NCBI GenBank assembly: GCA_002372505.1
Contig: DFGY01000004.1
Coordinates: forward strand, 1 to 56,634
Source: Firmicutes bacterium UBA3738
Lineage (GTDB): Bacteria; Bacillota; Clostridia; Peptostreptococcales; Anaerovoracaceae
Reading direction: 5' to 3'
DNA: 56,634 nt
The notes under the pieces were generated by a model, which was given only the letters and a program-made list of their open reading frames with translations, was not told where the DNA came from and ran no database searches. Below are positions 48,797 through 56,634 of the stretch, piece after piece. The position numbers were made by a program, and so were the translations under genes. Numbering within the stretch: position 1 is the stretch's first letter; each line of letters starts with the position of its first letter.

Positions 48797-50610
48797 ATCC
48801 CGGTAAAGACAGACAAGACTATGGACAACTATTGTCGCCACCGGAAGGTTATGAGTTGGACTTTGCGGTGGGGACCACATATTCACTGGATCTGGACGCC
48901 CTGGTTGGAGCGACCTTATCTTTGGGTTTATCCGAGGAAGCGGATACAGAACTTCTGAACAATCCTATTTGCCTGCTGGAAGCCTTCAGAGCTACCGGCG
49001 ACAAGGTGGCACTTTTCTGTGAGGCGGGTCAGATTCATTTGCCGAGGCAGGTGACATCGCTGTACATGCTTTTAGAGAAAATGGTTTTACCTGTCACTAC
49101 AAATAAAAATCCTGAGGAGAAAGGCTATCCCTCATTCCATCCGAAAATGTGGCTCATCAAATATAAAAATAATGATGAGACTCTTTACCGCGTCATGGTC
49201 ATGAGTAGAAATCTCACCTTCGACCGCAGCTGGGACGTTGTGTTTTCCATGGATGGCGTGAAGACCAAGGCAAGGTCAAACAAGAACAAGCCTCTGGCTG
49301 ACTTTATAGCATATCTTAGAGATGAACTGCCGGAGACTTTGATGGGTGAGGCAAAAAGAGCGTCCCTGCATGAAATCATCAAGGATCTGCCTTACGTGAA
49401 GTTTGACACAGGGATGAAGGAGTTCAAGGATTTTGAATTCGTTCCCCATGGGGTTAAGAGGACGAAGACAAAAAAATATACAGTGTTGGATTCAGAACTC
49501 TTTACTGACACCTATCATGAAATGCTGGTCATATCTCCATTTCTTAGTAAAGATATAGTTCGCATTCTAAATGAATCCCACGGCACACACATTGAGAATC
49601 CCAGGTATACACTCATTACACGCAAAATGTCACTGGGGAGAATATCCAAGGACGCCGCGGATACATTTAATATATACGTGCTAAAGGATAAGCTAATTGA
49701 TGGAGAGAGCGCGGTTTTCGACGATCAAGTTGCGACGCAGACTCAGGATATACACGCAAAATTATTTCTGACCAGAAAGGATTCTTCGGTCAACTTGTAC
49801 CTGGGGTCGTTAAATGCGACCCATAATGCGGTATACAGGAACGTTGAATTTATGATAAAGCTTAGGAACACCAAAGGCATAATTAACACGGACGAACTCC
49901 TTGAGGATATATGCAATGGGCCCATAGATGAAAAGGAAAGCCCCTTCATAGAGGTGTCTCTTAATCAATATACTGAAGAAGCTGAAGGTGATGATAAGAA
50001 GAGTCTCGATACAGTTGTAAAGGAACTAAATCGCTGCAAACCTACTGCCAGGGTAGTAGAGAAAGATGATTTATATGATATAGAAGTTGGCTTTTCCCAC
50101 GATGTTGAAAGTTTGAAGACCCACGAAATCACCATACGGCCATTGCTGTCGAATAAGAGAAGTGGTCTGGAGCAGAATATGGTTTTCCCGAATCTCCAGG
50201 CGACGCAGCTGTCCGAGTTTTTCGTCGTTTATGTTGACGGTCAGATTGAGCGCCTGCTTATGATACCAACGGAAAATATGCCGGAAGATCGGGAGAAGCA
50301 AATTGTATCATCTGTGGTGAAAGATAAGGATAATTTCTATGCTTACATCAATTATCTCTTAGGGGATGATTTACTTATTAGCAATCTTGAGTATGGCGAG
50401 TACGATAAAGCAAGAGAGTACTCAGGGAATTACAGAAATATGATGGCGCCGGCTCTCTACGAGAAGATGCTGAAGACAGCCGCTCATTCCCCGGAAAAGC
50501 TCAAGGGAATTGAGTATTTGCTGAACATGATTTCCGAAGATGGAGTCATACCGGAGGAATTTATAAAGCTTTACAGCACTGTTAAAAAGGTGGTGGGGAT
50601 TCGTGACTGA
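48790..50610 (+). CDS. Phospholipase D-like nuclease subunit
   Basis: A 606-residue protein with two HKD-type half-sites of the PLD superfamily: H117-P-K119 (FHPKMWLI) with S139-R-N141 (VMSRNLTFDRSWDVVF), and H322-A-K324 (IHAKLFLT) with G339-S-L-N342 (LGSLNATHNAVYRN). The pair would form one active site. Members in defence systems cut nucleic acid. The C-terminal ~200 residues are a separate domain. Overlaps DUF6361 before and the helicase after (eight nt), so the three are translationally coupled. Confidence 0.85.
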   Translation: MLNPGKDRQDYGQLLSPPEGYELDFAVGTTYSLDLDALVGATLSLGLSEEADTELLNNPICLLEAFRATGDKVALFCEAGQIHLPRQVTSLYMLLEKMVLPVTTNKNPEEKGYPSFHPKMWLIKYKNNDETLYRVMVMSRNLTFDRSWDVVFSMDGVKTKARSNKNKPLADFIAYLRDELPETLMGEAKRASLHEIIKDLPYVKFDTGMKEFKDFEFVPHGVKRTKTKKYTVLDSELFTDTYHEMLVISPFLSKDIVRILNESHGTHIENPRYTLITRKMSLGRISKDAADTFNIYVLKDKLIDGESAVFDDQVATQTQDIHAKLFLTRKDSSVNLYLGSLNATHNAVYRNVEFMIKLRNTKGIINTDELLEDICNGPIDEKESPFIEVSLNQYTEEAEGDDKKSLDTVVKELNRCKPTARVVEKDDLYDIEVGFSHDVESLKTHEITIRPLLSNKRSGLEQNMVFPNLQATQLSEFFVVYVDGQIERLLMIPTENMPEDREKQIVSSVVKDKDNFYAYINYLLGDDLLISNLEYGEYDKAREYSGNYRNMMAPALYEKMLKTAAHSPEKLKGIEYLLNMISEDGVIPEEFIKLYSTVKKVVGIRD

Positions 50611-53600
50611 CGTAATTAATGACCTGGATAGAATTGAAGACAGGGTCCTTTCCGGACTGAAGGATTTCCAACGAGCTACGGTAGAGCGCATCGACGAGCT
50701 TTATCGTGCACCGAATAATCAGCACCGCGTCCTAGTCTCCGATGAAGTAGGGCTGGGAAAGACCTTGGTGGCCCGTGGCGTAATTGCAAAGTTTGCAAAG
50801 ATGAGTAAAAGAGAGGGAGACGACCTGGTTAAAGTCGTATATATTTGTTCCAATGGAGCAATCGCAGATCAGAATTTGAACAAGTTGAGAATAGCAAAAG
50901 GGGTCAGAAAAGAGGGAATAAATACATCCCGTCTGTCCATGCAGCATTTAAATATTTTCAATCAGGAGAATGACAAGGAGCTAAAAAAACAGTATATCCA
51001 ACTTATACCGCTGACGCCGGACACCTCCTTTCGTATGACCCAAGGTGCAGGGACTGTTAGTGAGCGTGCCTTGATGTTTGCAATCTTATGTAGGCTACCT
51101 AAGCTCAGAGCGTATAAAAAAGAGCTAGAGGAGTTGATGGTTCATAACGCCCAAAAGTCATGGAACGGATGGGTAAAACAAGACTGTGAGTTGAAGGTTA
51201 AAAATTGTGATAAAGATTCCAAGGGCGAATATTTAAAATACATGAAGTCCAAGCTTCTTGATGAATTGCAAAGTACCACTAGCGGACAGAATTGTCTGAT
51301 GGACGATTTGCGTAAGGCTCTGAAGGCCCGGAGGAACAAATCTGACGAGAAGATAAACGAGCAAGAAATAATCGCCAGGCTTAGGATTGCCTTTGCAAAG
51401 ATTAGCATAGAAAAGCTTGAGCCTGATCTATTAATTATGGACGAGTTTCAACGCTTCAAATATTTGTTGGATGCAGATCCGGAATCCGACACAGGACTAT
51501 TGAGACAGAAATTCTTTGATGCGGAAAATCTTAGAATGTTACTTCTGTCGGCAACACCGTACAAAATGTATTCCACACTGGAGGAAATAGATAGTGATAG
51601 CGAACAAATAGATGAGCATTACTCGGAATTCTTCAAGGTCATGGATTTTCTAAATGAGAAGCCATCGGACAGGGATGACTTCCGGGAAATATGGACAAAT
51701 TATTCGGTTAAACTCAGGGAACTGAAAAGTGGCGACACTTCTATCATTCAGGTGAAAAATGTTGCGGAGGATGCAATGTACGGATCGGTTTGCCGTACCG
51801 AGCGAATTACCGAAGAGAAGGCTGCCGACCTAATTGACGATCATCAGGTGCATGAAGCCATGGATGTAGCGGAGTCCGATATAAAATCATATTTAAATCT
51901 GCAAGGCATGTTGGATGAAATAAATCTAAGAATCAATGTGCCGGTGGACTATGTGAAATCCTCGCCATATTTGTTGTCGTTCATGAAAGACTATCAATTA
52001 AAGAAAAAGATAGAAGACTACTTCATGAATAATTCTGACCAAGTGGACATTGCGGATAAGGACACATTCTGGCTTGAACGAAAGCGTATAGATAAGTACG
52101 AAGAGATACCTTTTAATAATGCCAGAGTTGAAATGGTAATGGCAGAGGCCATGGGAGACGGTGCTGAAAATATGCTATGGGTACCGCCGGCCAGACCATA
52201 TTATGAGTTTGGCGGAGCATTCAAGGGCCATGAGGATTTCTCAAAGACTTTGATATTTTCTGCGTGGGAAATGGTTCCCCGCATGATAGCCAGCCTTTTC
52301 TCATATGAGGCCGAAAGGCGAACCATCGGTAAGCTGAGAGAGAAAACCCATGACAAGAACGCACGCTATTTTCATGGCGAAGACAAAAGATATCCGGCGC
52401 CTAGGCTTACGTTCAGAAAGAAGGACAACAGGCCGGCGGCGATGACATTGTTCTGTTTGCTGTATCCGTCGAAGTTTCTGAGCGATATTTACTCTCCCAT
52501 AGACTGTATGAATAAAAAGATGTCCCTTGAGGATATCGAAGACGAAATCAGAATGAAGCTGGAGGATGAAGTGGGATTTGGTGCGCAGGATGCGACCGGC
52601 AATGTGGACTATAGGTGGTACTACATGCTGCCCCTGATGTTTGATAAAACGAAAGATGTGTATACCTGGCTTGAAAGATGCCGGGCTCTTGAGACGGAAG
52701 GCGCAGAAGCAAAAAGCAACAAGAAAGCCTATGAAGCCCATATAGATTATCTTAGATATTTGTACGATGAATGCCTTAAGAACAACTGGGTCAATCTGGG
52801 CAAGCAGCCACCGAATTTAGTTCAAGTGCTGGTAGACATGGCCATTGCTTCACCGGCTATATGCATGTACAGATCCTTAGAAAAGTATAGTGATGATGTT
52901 GATTACGATGAAGTCAGAGTATCAGCAACAAAGATTGCGCAGCTGTTTCTCCATCGAATGAACGCACCGGAGGCTATTGCGACTATAGATGTCTTGTACG
53001 GTGAGAACAGCACCAGGAGACATTGGCTGAACCTTCTTAAGTACTGCAAAGAAGGCAACATGCAAGCTGTGTTCGACGAATACCTTCACCTGATTGCAGG
53101 TGGTGTGGATGAAGATGAGAACCTGCTCGAAAATATATGTGCCGAGCTAATGGCATCTATGTCTATTAGAACAACTTTCTATTCAGTTGATACATTCGCG
53201 AAGTTCAAAGCAGATTTGACAGGGAAGGGTGATGTGAAAGACACAAAGATGCGGACTCATTATGCTGTCGCATTCACTAAAGGTGAAGAGACGGAAAAGA
53301 GTTATGATAGGAAGAAGGTTGTGCGCAACGCATTTAATTCCCCCTTCCGCCCATTCGTGCTGGCATCAACTTCAATCGGACAGGAAGGCCTGGACTTCCA
53401 CAACTACTGCAGAAGGATTGTCCATTGGAACCTTCCCTCGAATCCCATTGACATAGAGCAGCGAGAAGGGCGCATAAACAGATTTAAAGGATTAGTCATC
53501 AGACAGAATGTTGCCAAGCGATATGGTGATATAGAATATAAGGAAGATGTCTGGAAAGAATTATTTGAAGAGGCACTTATAAAGGAAAAGGATAAAGCAG

Positions 53601-53878
53601 GGGATAGCTCCGACCTGATTCCCTACTGGGGATTAACTGAGGAGCCGGACATGATTAAGATAGAACGAATCGTACCCATGTACCCCTTCAGCAAAGATGA
53701 AATAACCTACGAGAGGCTGATAAAAATACTATCCCTTTACCGCCTCACCCTGGGGCAGGCAAGACAGGAGGAATTACTCGAATACATCTTTGATAACTTC
53801 AAAGGCGAGGAAAGCGAAAAGCTACATAAGCTATTCATAAATCTCAGCCCATATTATAAAATGAGAGGGAAAAGATAA
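50603..53878 (+). CDS. Large SF2 (SNF2/DEAD-type) helicase
   Basis: A 1091-residue helicase starting at GTG 50603. Walker A DEVGLGKTLVARG (~46-58), motif II DEFQ (IMDEFQRFK, ~279), motif III LLSATPYKMY (~313), and C-terminal motifs V-VI: STSIGQEGLDFHNYC and IDIEQREGRINRFKG (~950). An insertion of ~450 residues lies between the two RecA lobes. With the PLD nuclease and DUF6361 it forms a three-gene helicase-nuclease operon, resembling the general plan of Mokosh, DISARM and restriction-like systems without matching the gene content of any I can name with certainty. Confidence 0.88.
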   Translation: MTDVINDLDRIEDRVLSGLKDFQRATVERIDELYRAPNNQHRVLVSDEVGLGKTLVARGVIAKFAKMSKREGDDLVKVVYICSNGAIADQNLNKLRIAKGVRKEGINTSRLSMQHLNIFNQENDKELKKQYIQLIPLTPDTSFRMTQGAGTVSERALMFAILCRLPKLRAYKKELEELMVHNAQKSWNGWVKQDCELKVKNCDKDSKGEYLKYMKSKLLDELQSTTSGQNCLMDDLRKALKARRNKSDEKINEQEIIARLRIAFAKISIEKLEPDLLIMDEFQRFKYLLDADPESDTGLLRQKFFDAENLRMLLLSATPYKMYSTLEEIDSDSEQIDEHYSEFFKVMDFLNEKPSDRDDFREIWTNYSVKLRELKSGDTSIIQVKNVAEDAMYGSVCRTERITEEKAADLIDDHQVHEAMDVAESDIKSYLNLQGMLDEINLRINVPVDYVKSSPYLLSFMKDYQLKKKIEDYFMNNSDQVDIADKDTFWLERKRIDKYEEIPFNNARVEMVMAEAMGDGAENMLWVPPARPYYEFGGAFKGHEDFSKTLIFSAWEMVPRMIASLFSYEAERRTIGKLREKTHDKNARYFHGEDKRYPAPRLTFRKKDNRPAAMTLFCLLYPSKFLSDIYSPIDCMNKKMSLEDIEDEIRMKLEDEVGFGAQDATGNVDYRWYYMLPLMFDKTKDVYTWLERCRALETEGAEAKSNKKAYEAHIDYLRYLYDECLKNNWVNLGKQPPNLVQVLVDMAIASPAICMYRSLEKYSDDVDYDEVRVSATKIAQLFLHRMNAPEAIATIDVLYGENSTRRHWLNLLKYCKEGNMQAVFDEYLHLIAGGVDEDENLLENICAELMASMSIRTTFYSVDTFAKFKADLTGKGDVKDTKMRTHYAVAFTKGEETEKSYDRKKVVRNAFNSPFRPFVLASTSIGQEGLDFHNYCRRIVHWNLPSNPIDIEQREGRINRFKGLVIRQNVAKRYGDIEYKEDVWKELFEEALIKEKDKAGDSSDLIPYWGLTEEPDMIKIERIVPMYPFSKDEITYERLIKILSLYRLTLGQARQEELLEYIFDNFKGEESEKLHKLFINLSPYYKMRGKR

Positions 53879-53940
53879 CTGTGTATGTATAAAGTTTTGG
53901 AGGATATTATTACTAGTAGCGATATAACAGGAGGTGAAAA

Positions 53941-54045
53941 ATGTTTAGTAGCTTACTCTTTGCATCTATAATAGCAAAATTCTGGTGGGTGCCGTTACTT
54001 ATAATGTTCATTATAGCTATAATCATTGGAATAAAAATCAGATGA
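53941..54045 (+). CDS. 34-residue single-helix membrane peptide
   Basis: MFSSLLFASIIAKFWWVPLL followed by IMFIIAIIIGIKIR. Preceded by AGGAGGTGAAAA, one of the best ribosome sites here. The FWWVPLLI pattern recalls the N-terminal anchor of membrane-bound restriction-endonuclease-like proteins, so it could be a remnant, or a small toxin-like peptide. ThpR starts ten nt after it. Confidence 0.5.
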   Translation: MFSSLLFASIIAKFWWVPLLIMFIIAIIIGIKIR

Positions 54046-54055
54046 GGTAGAGCCG

Positions 54056-54562
54056 ATGCGTTTATTCATCTCAATCAATCTGGCGGACAATATGAAAGAA
54101 GCGATTATGGATGTGCAGGATTCCATGATGTTTTGTGGTATCGGCGGCAATTATACCCGGCCGGAGAACATGCATATTACTCTGGCCTTTATCGGTGAAT
54201 TCGCGGATCCGGAGCTGGTGCTGGAGCAGATTGAGAGGGTGGAGCTAGAGCCCTTCACCATTTCCCTTAAAGGTATCGGGGCATTCCGCGGGCTTTGGTG
54301 GATAGGCCTGGAGGAAAGCGAAGAGCTAAAGACTCTGGCCAGAAGAATCAGAAGAAGTCTGGCTGAGGCCGGCATTCCCTTCGACCGCAAGAAATTTTCG
54401 CCTCACATTACATTGGTGCGCAGACCGGATGGAGAGCTTAGGGACCTTCCAGCCGAAGCCATTGAGTCTATAACAGGCGTGTCCATGACTGTGGATCACG
54501 TATCCCTCATGCGCTCCGACCGAGGGAAGAGGGGGATGGTGTATAAGGAAATATGCGGGTGA
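54056..54562 (+). CDS. thpR: RNA 2',3'-cyclic phosphodiesterase
   Basis: A 168-residue 2H phosphoesterase of the ThpR/LigT family. The two catalytic H-x-T motifs are present: MHITLAFIGE (~43) and PHITLVRRP (~122). MRLFISINL and GAFRGLWWIGLE are family blocks. Opens 2',3'-cyclic phosphates to 2'-phosphate in RNA ends. Length typical. Position next to a defence operon may be chance. Confidence 0.92.
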   Translation: MRLFISINLADNMKEAIMDVQDSMMFCGIGGNYTRPENMHITLAFIGEFADPELVLEQIERVELEPFTISLKGIGAFRGLWWIGLEESEELKTLARRIRRSLAEAGIPFDRKKFSPHITLVRRPDGELRDLPAEAIESITGVSMTVDHVSLMRSDRGKRGMVYKEICG

Positions 54563-54568
54563 CGGGTA

Positions 54569-55921
54569 TTAGATTAGCGGTGTCATGTAGACGGGTAAAT
54601 ACAGCACACCATCTTTTTCGCTTAAATCATTTGTATGGAGTACTATTGCTATGTGCAGTTGTTCGGAATATTTCTTTCTGAACTTATTAATGGATGATAA
54701 AGTATAGTTTTTCCCGGATTTAACCTCGATTGGCGAGATGTTATGTCTGTTGGTTGTTTTTGATTTTGATATTAGGAAATCGATTTCCATCCTTGAACTC
54801 TTATCCGTTCTTGAAGAATTAGAATAGAAATATAGGGAGTGACTGTTAGCAGCGAGCATCTGTGCAACGATGTTTTCGAAGATCATTCCTTCATTTACCC
54901 CAAGCTTTCCGAAAAGGAGCCTCTTATAGATTTCTTCGGACACGAGTCCGTTTTCGTCGAAGGCATGGCTGATTAAAAGGCCTGTATCTCCCATGTACAT
55001 CTTGAAGGAAGCGTTATCTCTGTTCAGCTTTAGCCCTACGCTTGGTTCCGTAGAATTGTAACAAATATTTGTTATCATTGAATCATTAAGCCACAAGAAA
55101 GCACTTTCGTAATCTCTGTAGCGTGTGCCTTTCCCTAAGGAAGCAAGAGTGAATTTTTTTTCGTGCTTCGAAAGTTGTGAGGGGATATTATCAAAAATAC
55201 TTTCAACTTTTCGTTCATAGCCGGAAGCGTGCTTGGCAATATCAGCTCTATACAAATTTAAAATGTCTCTTTTAATGGAATCAACATAGTTAAAATTATT
55301 AGAAAGAAGGTATTCATTAACAGCTTGAGGCATGCCGCCAACAATCAAATATTCTCTGAATAAGGTCATAGCTTTTCTGTGAAGTGCCTGTCCAAGTGGT
55401 TTTGTTTTTTTAAAACAGTCTTGAATAAGTGCCCACAGCGGTTCTTCTCCTTTTGCCCAAAGAAATTCTTCAAAATCCATGGGGTACATTTTCAGGTGCC
55501 GTTCTTCGGAAGGAATAATTATATCCTTGACGTTTTTACGAATTGACATTAATGAACCGGTCTCCATGTAATCATATCGACCATCAGCCACAAGGAATTT
55601 TATTGCGGCGCGAGCCCGCGGACATAACTGCACTTCATCAAAAATAATTAATGAATCCCGTGTATATAACTCTGTTTGGTAAGCGGCAGATAAATACATA
55701 AACAAAGAATCAAGGTCTCTTAAGTTGTGATTAAACAAGTCGATTATCTCGGGGCCTGCTTCGTTAAAATCGATAAGAATGTAGGATTTGTAATGAGCCT
55801 TGGCAAATTCTTCAGCCGCATAGCTTTTACCAACACGACGTGCACCGTCAATTAGAAGAGCAGTTTTGCCGTTATCTGTAGCCTTCCAAGCGAGCAATTT
55901 ATCGGTAATTTTTCTTTTCAT
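54569..55921 (-). CDS. AAA ATPase with DUF4143 (AAA_14), copy 2
   Basis: A 450-residue AAA_14/DUF4143 protein. Walker A LIDGARRVGKSYAAEEF (~24-38), Walker B LIIFDEVQLCPRARAA, METGSLMSIRKNV, YPMDFEEFLWAKGEE, MYMGDTGLLISHAFD and a PD-(D/E)XK-like end (MEIDFLIS...HNISPIEVKSGKNYTL, D...E-x-K). Start at 55921 with GGGGAGG; the longer frame upstream overlaps the promoter. Not a recent duplicate of the 31-kb gene. Regulation is unusual: see the repeats upstream. Confidence 0.88.
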   Translation of the reverse strand: MKRKITDKLLAWKATDNGKTALLIDGARRVGKSYAAEEFAKAHYKSYILIDFNEAGPEIIDLFNHNLRDLDSLFMYLSAAYQTELYTRDSLIIFDEVQLCPRARAAIKFLVADGRYDYMETGSLMSIRKNVKDIIIPSEERHLKMYPMDFEEFLWAKGEEPLWALIQDCFKKTKPLGQALHRKAMTLFREYLIVGGMPQAVNEYLLSNNFNYVDSIKRDILNLYRADIAKHASGYERKVESIFDNIPSQLSKHEKKFTLASLGKGTRYRDYESAFLWLNDSMITNICYNSTEPSVGLKLNRDNASFKMYMGDTGLLISHAFDENGLVSEEIYKRLLFGKLGVNEGMIFENIVAQMLAANSHSLYFYSNSSRTDKSSRMEIDFLISKSKTTNRHNISPIEVKSGKNYTLSSINKFRKKYSEQLHIAIVLHTNDLSEKDGVLYLPVYMTPLI

Positions 55922-55934
55922 GGATATGCCTCCC

Positions 55935-56039
55935 CACCAAAACAAGATTTTTATTCCATAAAAAATACACCAAATCATATATTTACATTATAGCACCAAA
56001 ACAAGAAAAATCAATTGATTGTTTTACACCAAAACAAGA
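55935..56039 (-). promoter_or_regulatory. Promoter with three TCTTGTTTTGGTG direct repeats
   Basis: On the minus strand the 13-mer TCTTGTTTTGGTG occurs at 56039-56027, 56006-55994 and 55947-55935 (a shorter GATTTGGTG lies between). The middle copy fills the spacer of a promoter: TTGATT, 16 nt, TATAAT. The last copy touches the ribosome site. Repeated operator or RNA-level element; regulator unknown. Confidence 0.65.
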
Positions 56040-56043
56040 AAAA

Positions 56044-56232
56044 GATGTCAGCGCATTTGCCAATTTCGGAAGTGGGACAATTGTGTTTGATGTGGACGAT
56101 CATGGGGACACTGTAGGGATTCCCGATCCGGATAGCGTGCGGTTAGATATTGAAAATCGTATTAACGACAGCATCAGACCTAAACCTGAATATATAATCA
56201 GTGTAAACAACAGATCTGTTCCGAAGCCGTAG
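56044..56232 (+). pseudogene. AlbA_2 (Schlafen-like) domain fragment
   Basis: A start-less frame SAFANFGSGTIVFDVDDHG, VGIPDPDSVRLDIENRINDS, PKPEYIISV. This is the core of AlbA_2/divergent-AAA-type ATP-dependent regulators (A-x-A-N-x-G-G-G-x-I-x-F-G-V-D-D-x-G). Both ends are missing; it begins right after one of the 13-bp repeats and ends at the junction with a CoA-transferase fragment. Confidence 0.65.
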
Positions 56233-56360
56233 GCACACGCCAGATCAGCGGAACGGGCGGCCAGCTGGACTTCGTTACGGGAGCCTATCGTTCCCCGGGC
56301 GGCATGGCATTTATTGCACTTAAGGCAGCAAGGACGGACAAGAGCGGTAAGCAGAGTTGA
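56212..56360 (+). pseudogene. CoA-transferase fragment
   Basis: Frame CSEAVGTRQISGTGGQLDF, VTGAYRSPGGMAFIALKAA, RTDKSGKQS then stop (TGA 56358-56360). It corresponds to residues ~325-370 of the 4.5-kb CoA-transferase (SEAAGYNQISGTGGQLDFLT) but differs too much to be a recent copy. Its start overlaps the end of the AlbA_2 fragment in another frame, so two unrelated gene pieces are joined. Confidence 0.7.
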
Positions 56361-56378
56361 AGGAGTGGATGATTTTTA

Positions 56379-56416
56379 TTTCGCGGACTACACTAAGAAT
56401 GAGGTAGTCCGCGAAA
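56379..56416. other. Long hairpin
   Basis: TTTCGCGGACTAC (56379-56391) and its exact complement (56404-56416), 12-nt loop. No T tract on either side long enough for a classic terminator. Confidence 0.6.
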
Positions 56417-56634
56417 CAAAAGTAAGATCAATATAGTAATAAACTGTTTGTAGCAGGAAAGCTTCTGAATACACCTTTTAAGCGTATCTAAATATTCGTA
56501 GAGTGCGTTACTCTACGATATAATTTGAACCGTGTACGCTAAGTTCACCTTCTATTAAACATCTTATCATATTAGTTGTCAATAACATTTAACAATGTGA
56601 TAGTGTCAAGTTATTGTGGAGTTTTTGCTTGACT
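56417..56634. other. AT-rich right edge without genes
   Basis: Contains a second hairpin CGTAGAGT-GCGTT-ACTCTACG (56497-56517) and, on the minus strand, two TTGACA boxes that could be -35 elements of leftward promoters. No coding frame supported. Confidence 0.4.

Overview
The window looks like the chromosome of a strictly anaerobic, butyrate-forming Clostridia member (Bacillota). The basis is an hbd-thlA-bcd-CoA-transferase-etfBA cluster, a Rex-type operator pair, strong AGGAGG ribosome sites, sigma-A promoters and YlmH/YqhQ-type proteins. A family such as Anaerovoracaceae is possible, but the sequence alone does not fix the taxon. No rRNA, tRNA or CRISPR array was seen.

Layout. (1) 0-8 kb: an orphan BrnA-like antitoxin, then a butyryl-CoA pathway cluster behind a promoter flanked by two Rex-like sites. 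(2) 8-14.4 kb: housekeeping genes (Rrf2 regulator, rho, yqhQ/DUF1385, prmC, ilvE, an EamA exporter). (3) 14.4-29 kb: lipoproteins, CstA, a PPC-domain protein, an unusual Tet(M)/EF-G-like GTPase fused to a YacP/Rae1-type NYN nuclease, a HigBA pair, YlmH, an HD protein, an aldo/keto reductase and a GNAT. Intergenic space here is packed with dispersed repeats: REP-A (CCTGTCCCCGTGAAACGC, often as inverted REPIN-like pairs), hairpin family B (GACAGGGGGACGGTTCTCC or GGGGTCTGACCCC loops, many placed as terminators), a ~180-bp family C, and two tandem arrays of 83 and 84 bp. (4) 29-37 kb: two near-identical Rpn nuclease genes, each with a strong internal ribosome site and start. They come with a ~190-360-bp 3' module that also occurs twice without Rpn. 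A DUF4143 ATPase and a four-gene ADP-ribosylglycohydrolase/Sel1/J-like/HIRAN operon lie between modules. (5) 37-54 kb: an AT-richer defence island without REP-A. It holds AbiH, a DpnII-type GATC restriction-modification set, a DUF4268 protein, a membrane protein, a TcmP/Gp37-Gp68 (DUF5131)/FRG operon, a 1-kb graveyard of broken genes, and a DUF6361/phospholipase-D/SF2-helicase operon. (6) 54-56.6 kb: ThpR, a second DUF4143 ATPase with repeated promoter sites, and gene fossils (AlbA_2 domain, CoA-transferase).

How they work together. The 1-8 kb genes would turn two acetyl-CoA into butyryl-CoA and then butyrate, using Hbd, thiolase, the Bcd-Etf electron-bifurcating complex and a CoA-transferase; crotonase is not in the window. 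The 29-54 kb part is accessory, with several independent anti-phage or conflict modules. The best candidates for poorly described biology are the GTPase-NYN fusion, the Rpn gene-within-gene with its solo 3' modules, the TcmP-DUF5131-FRG operon, the ADPRG-Sel1-J-HIRAN operon and the repeat families.
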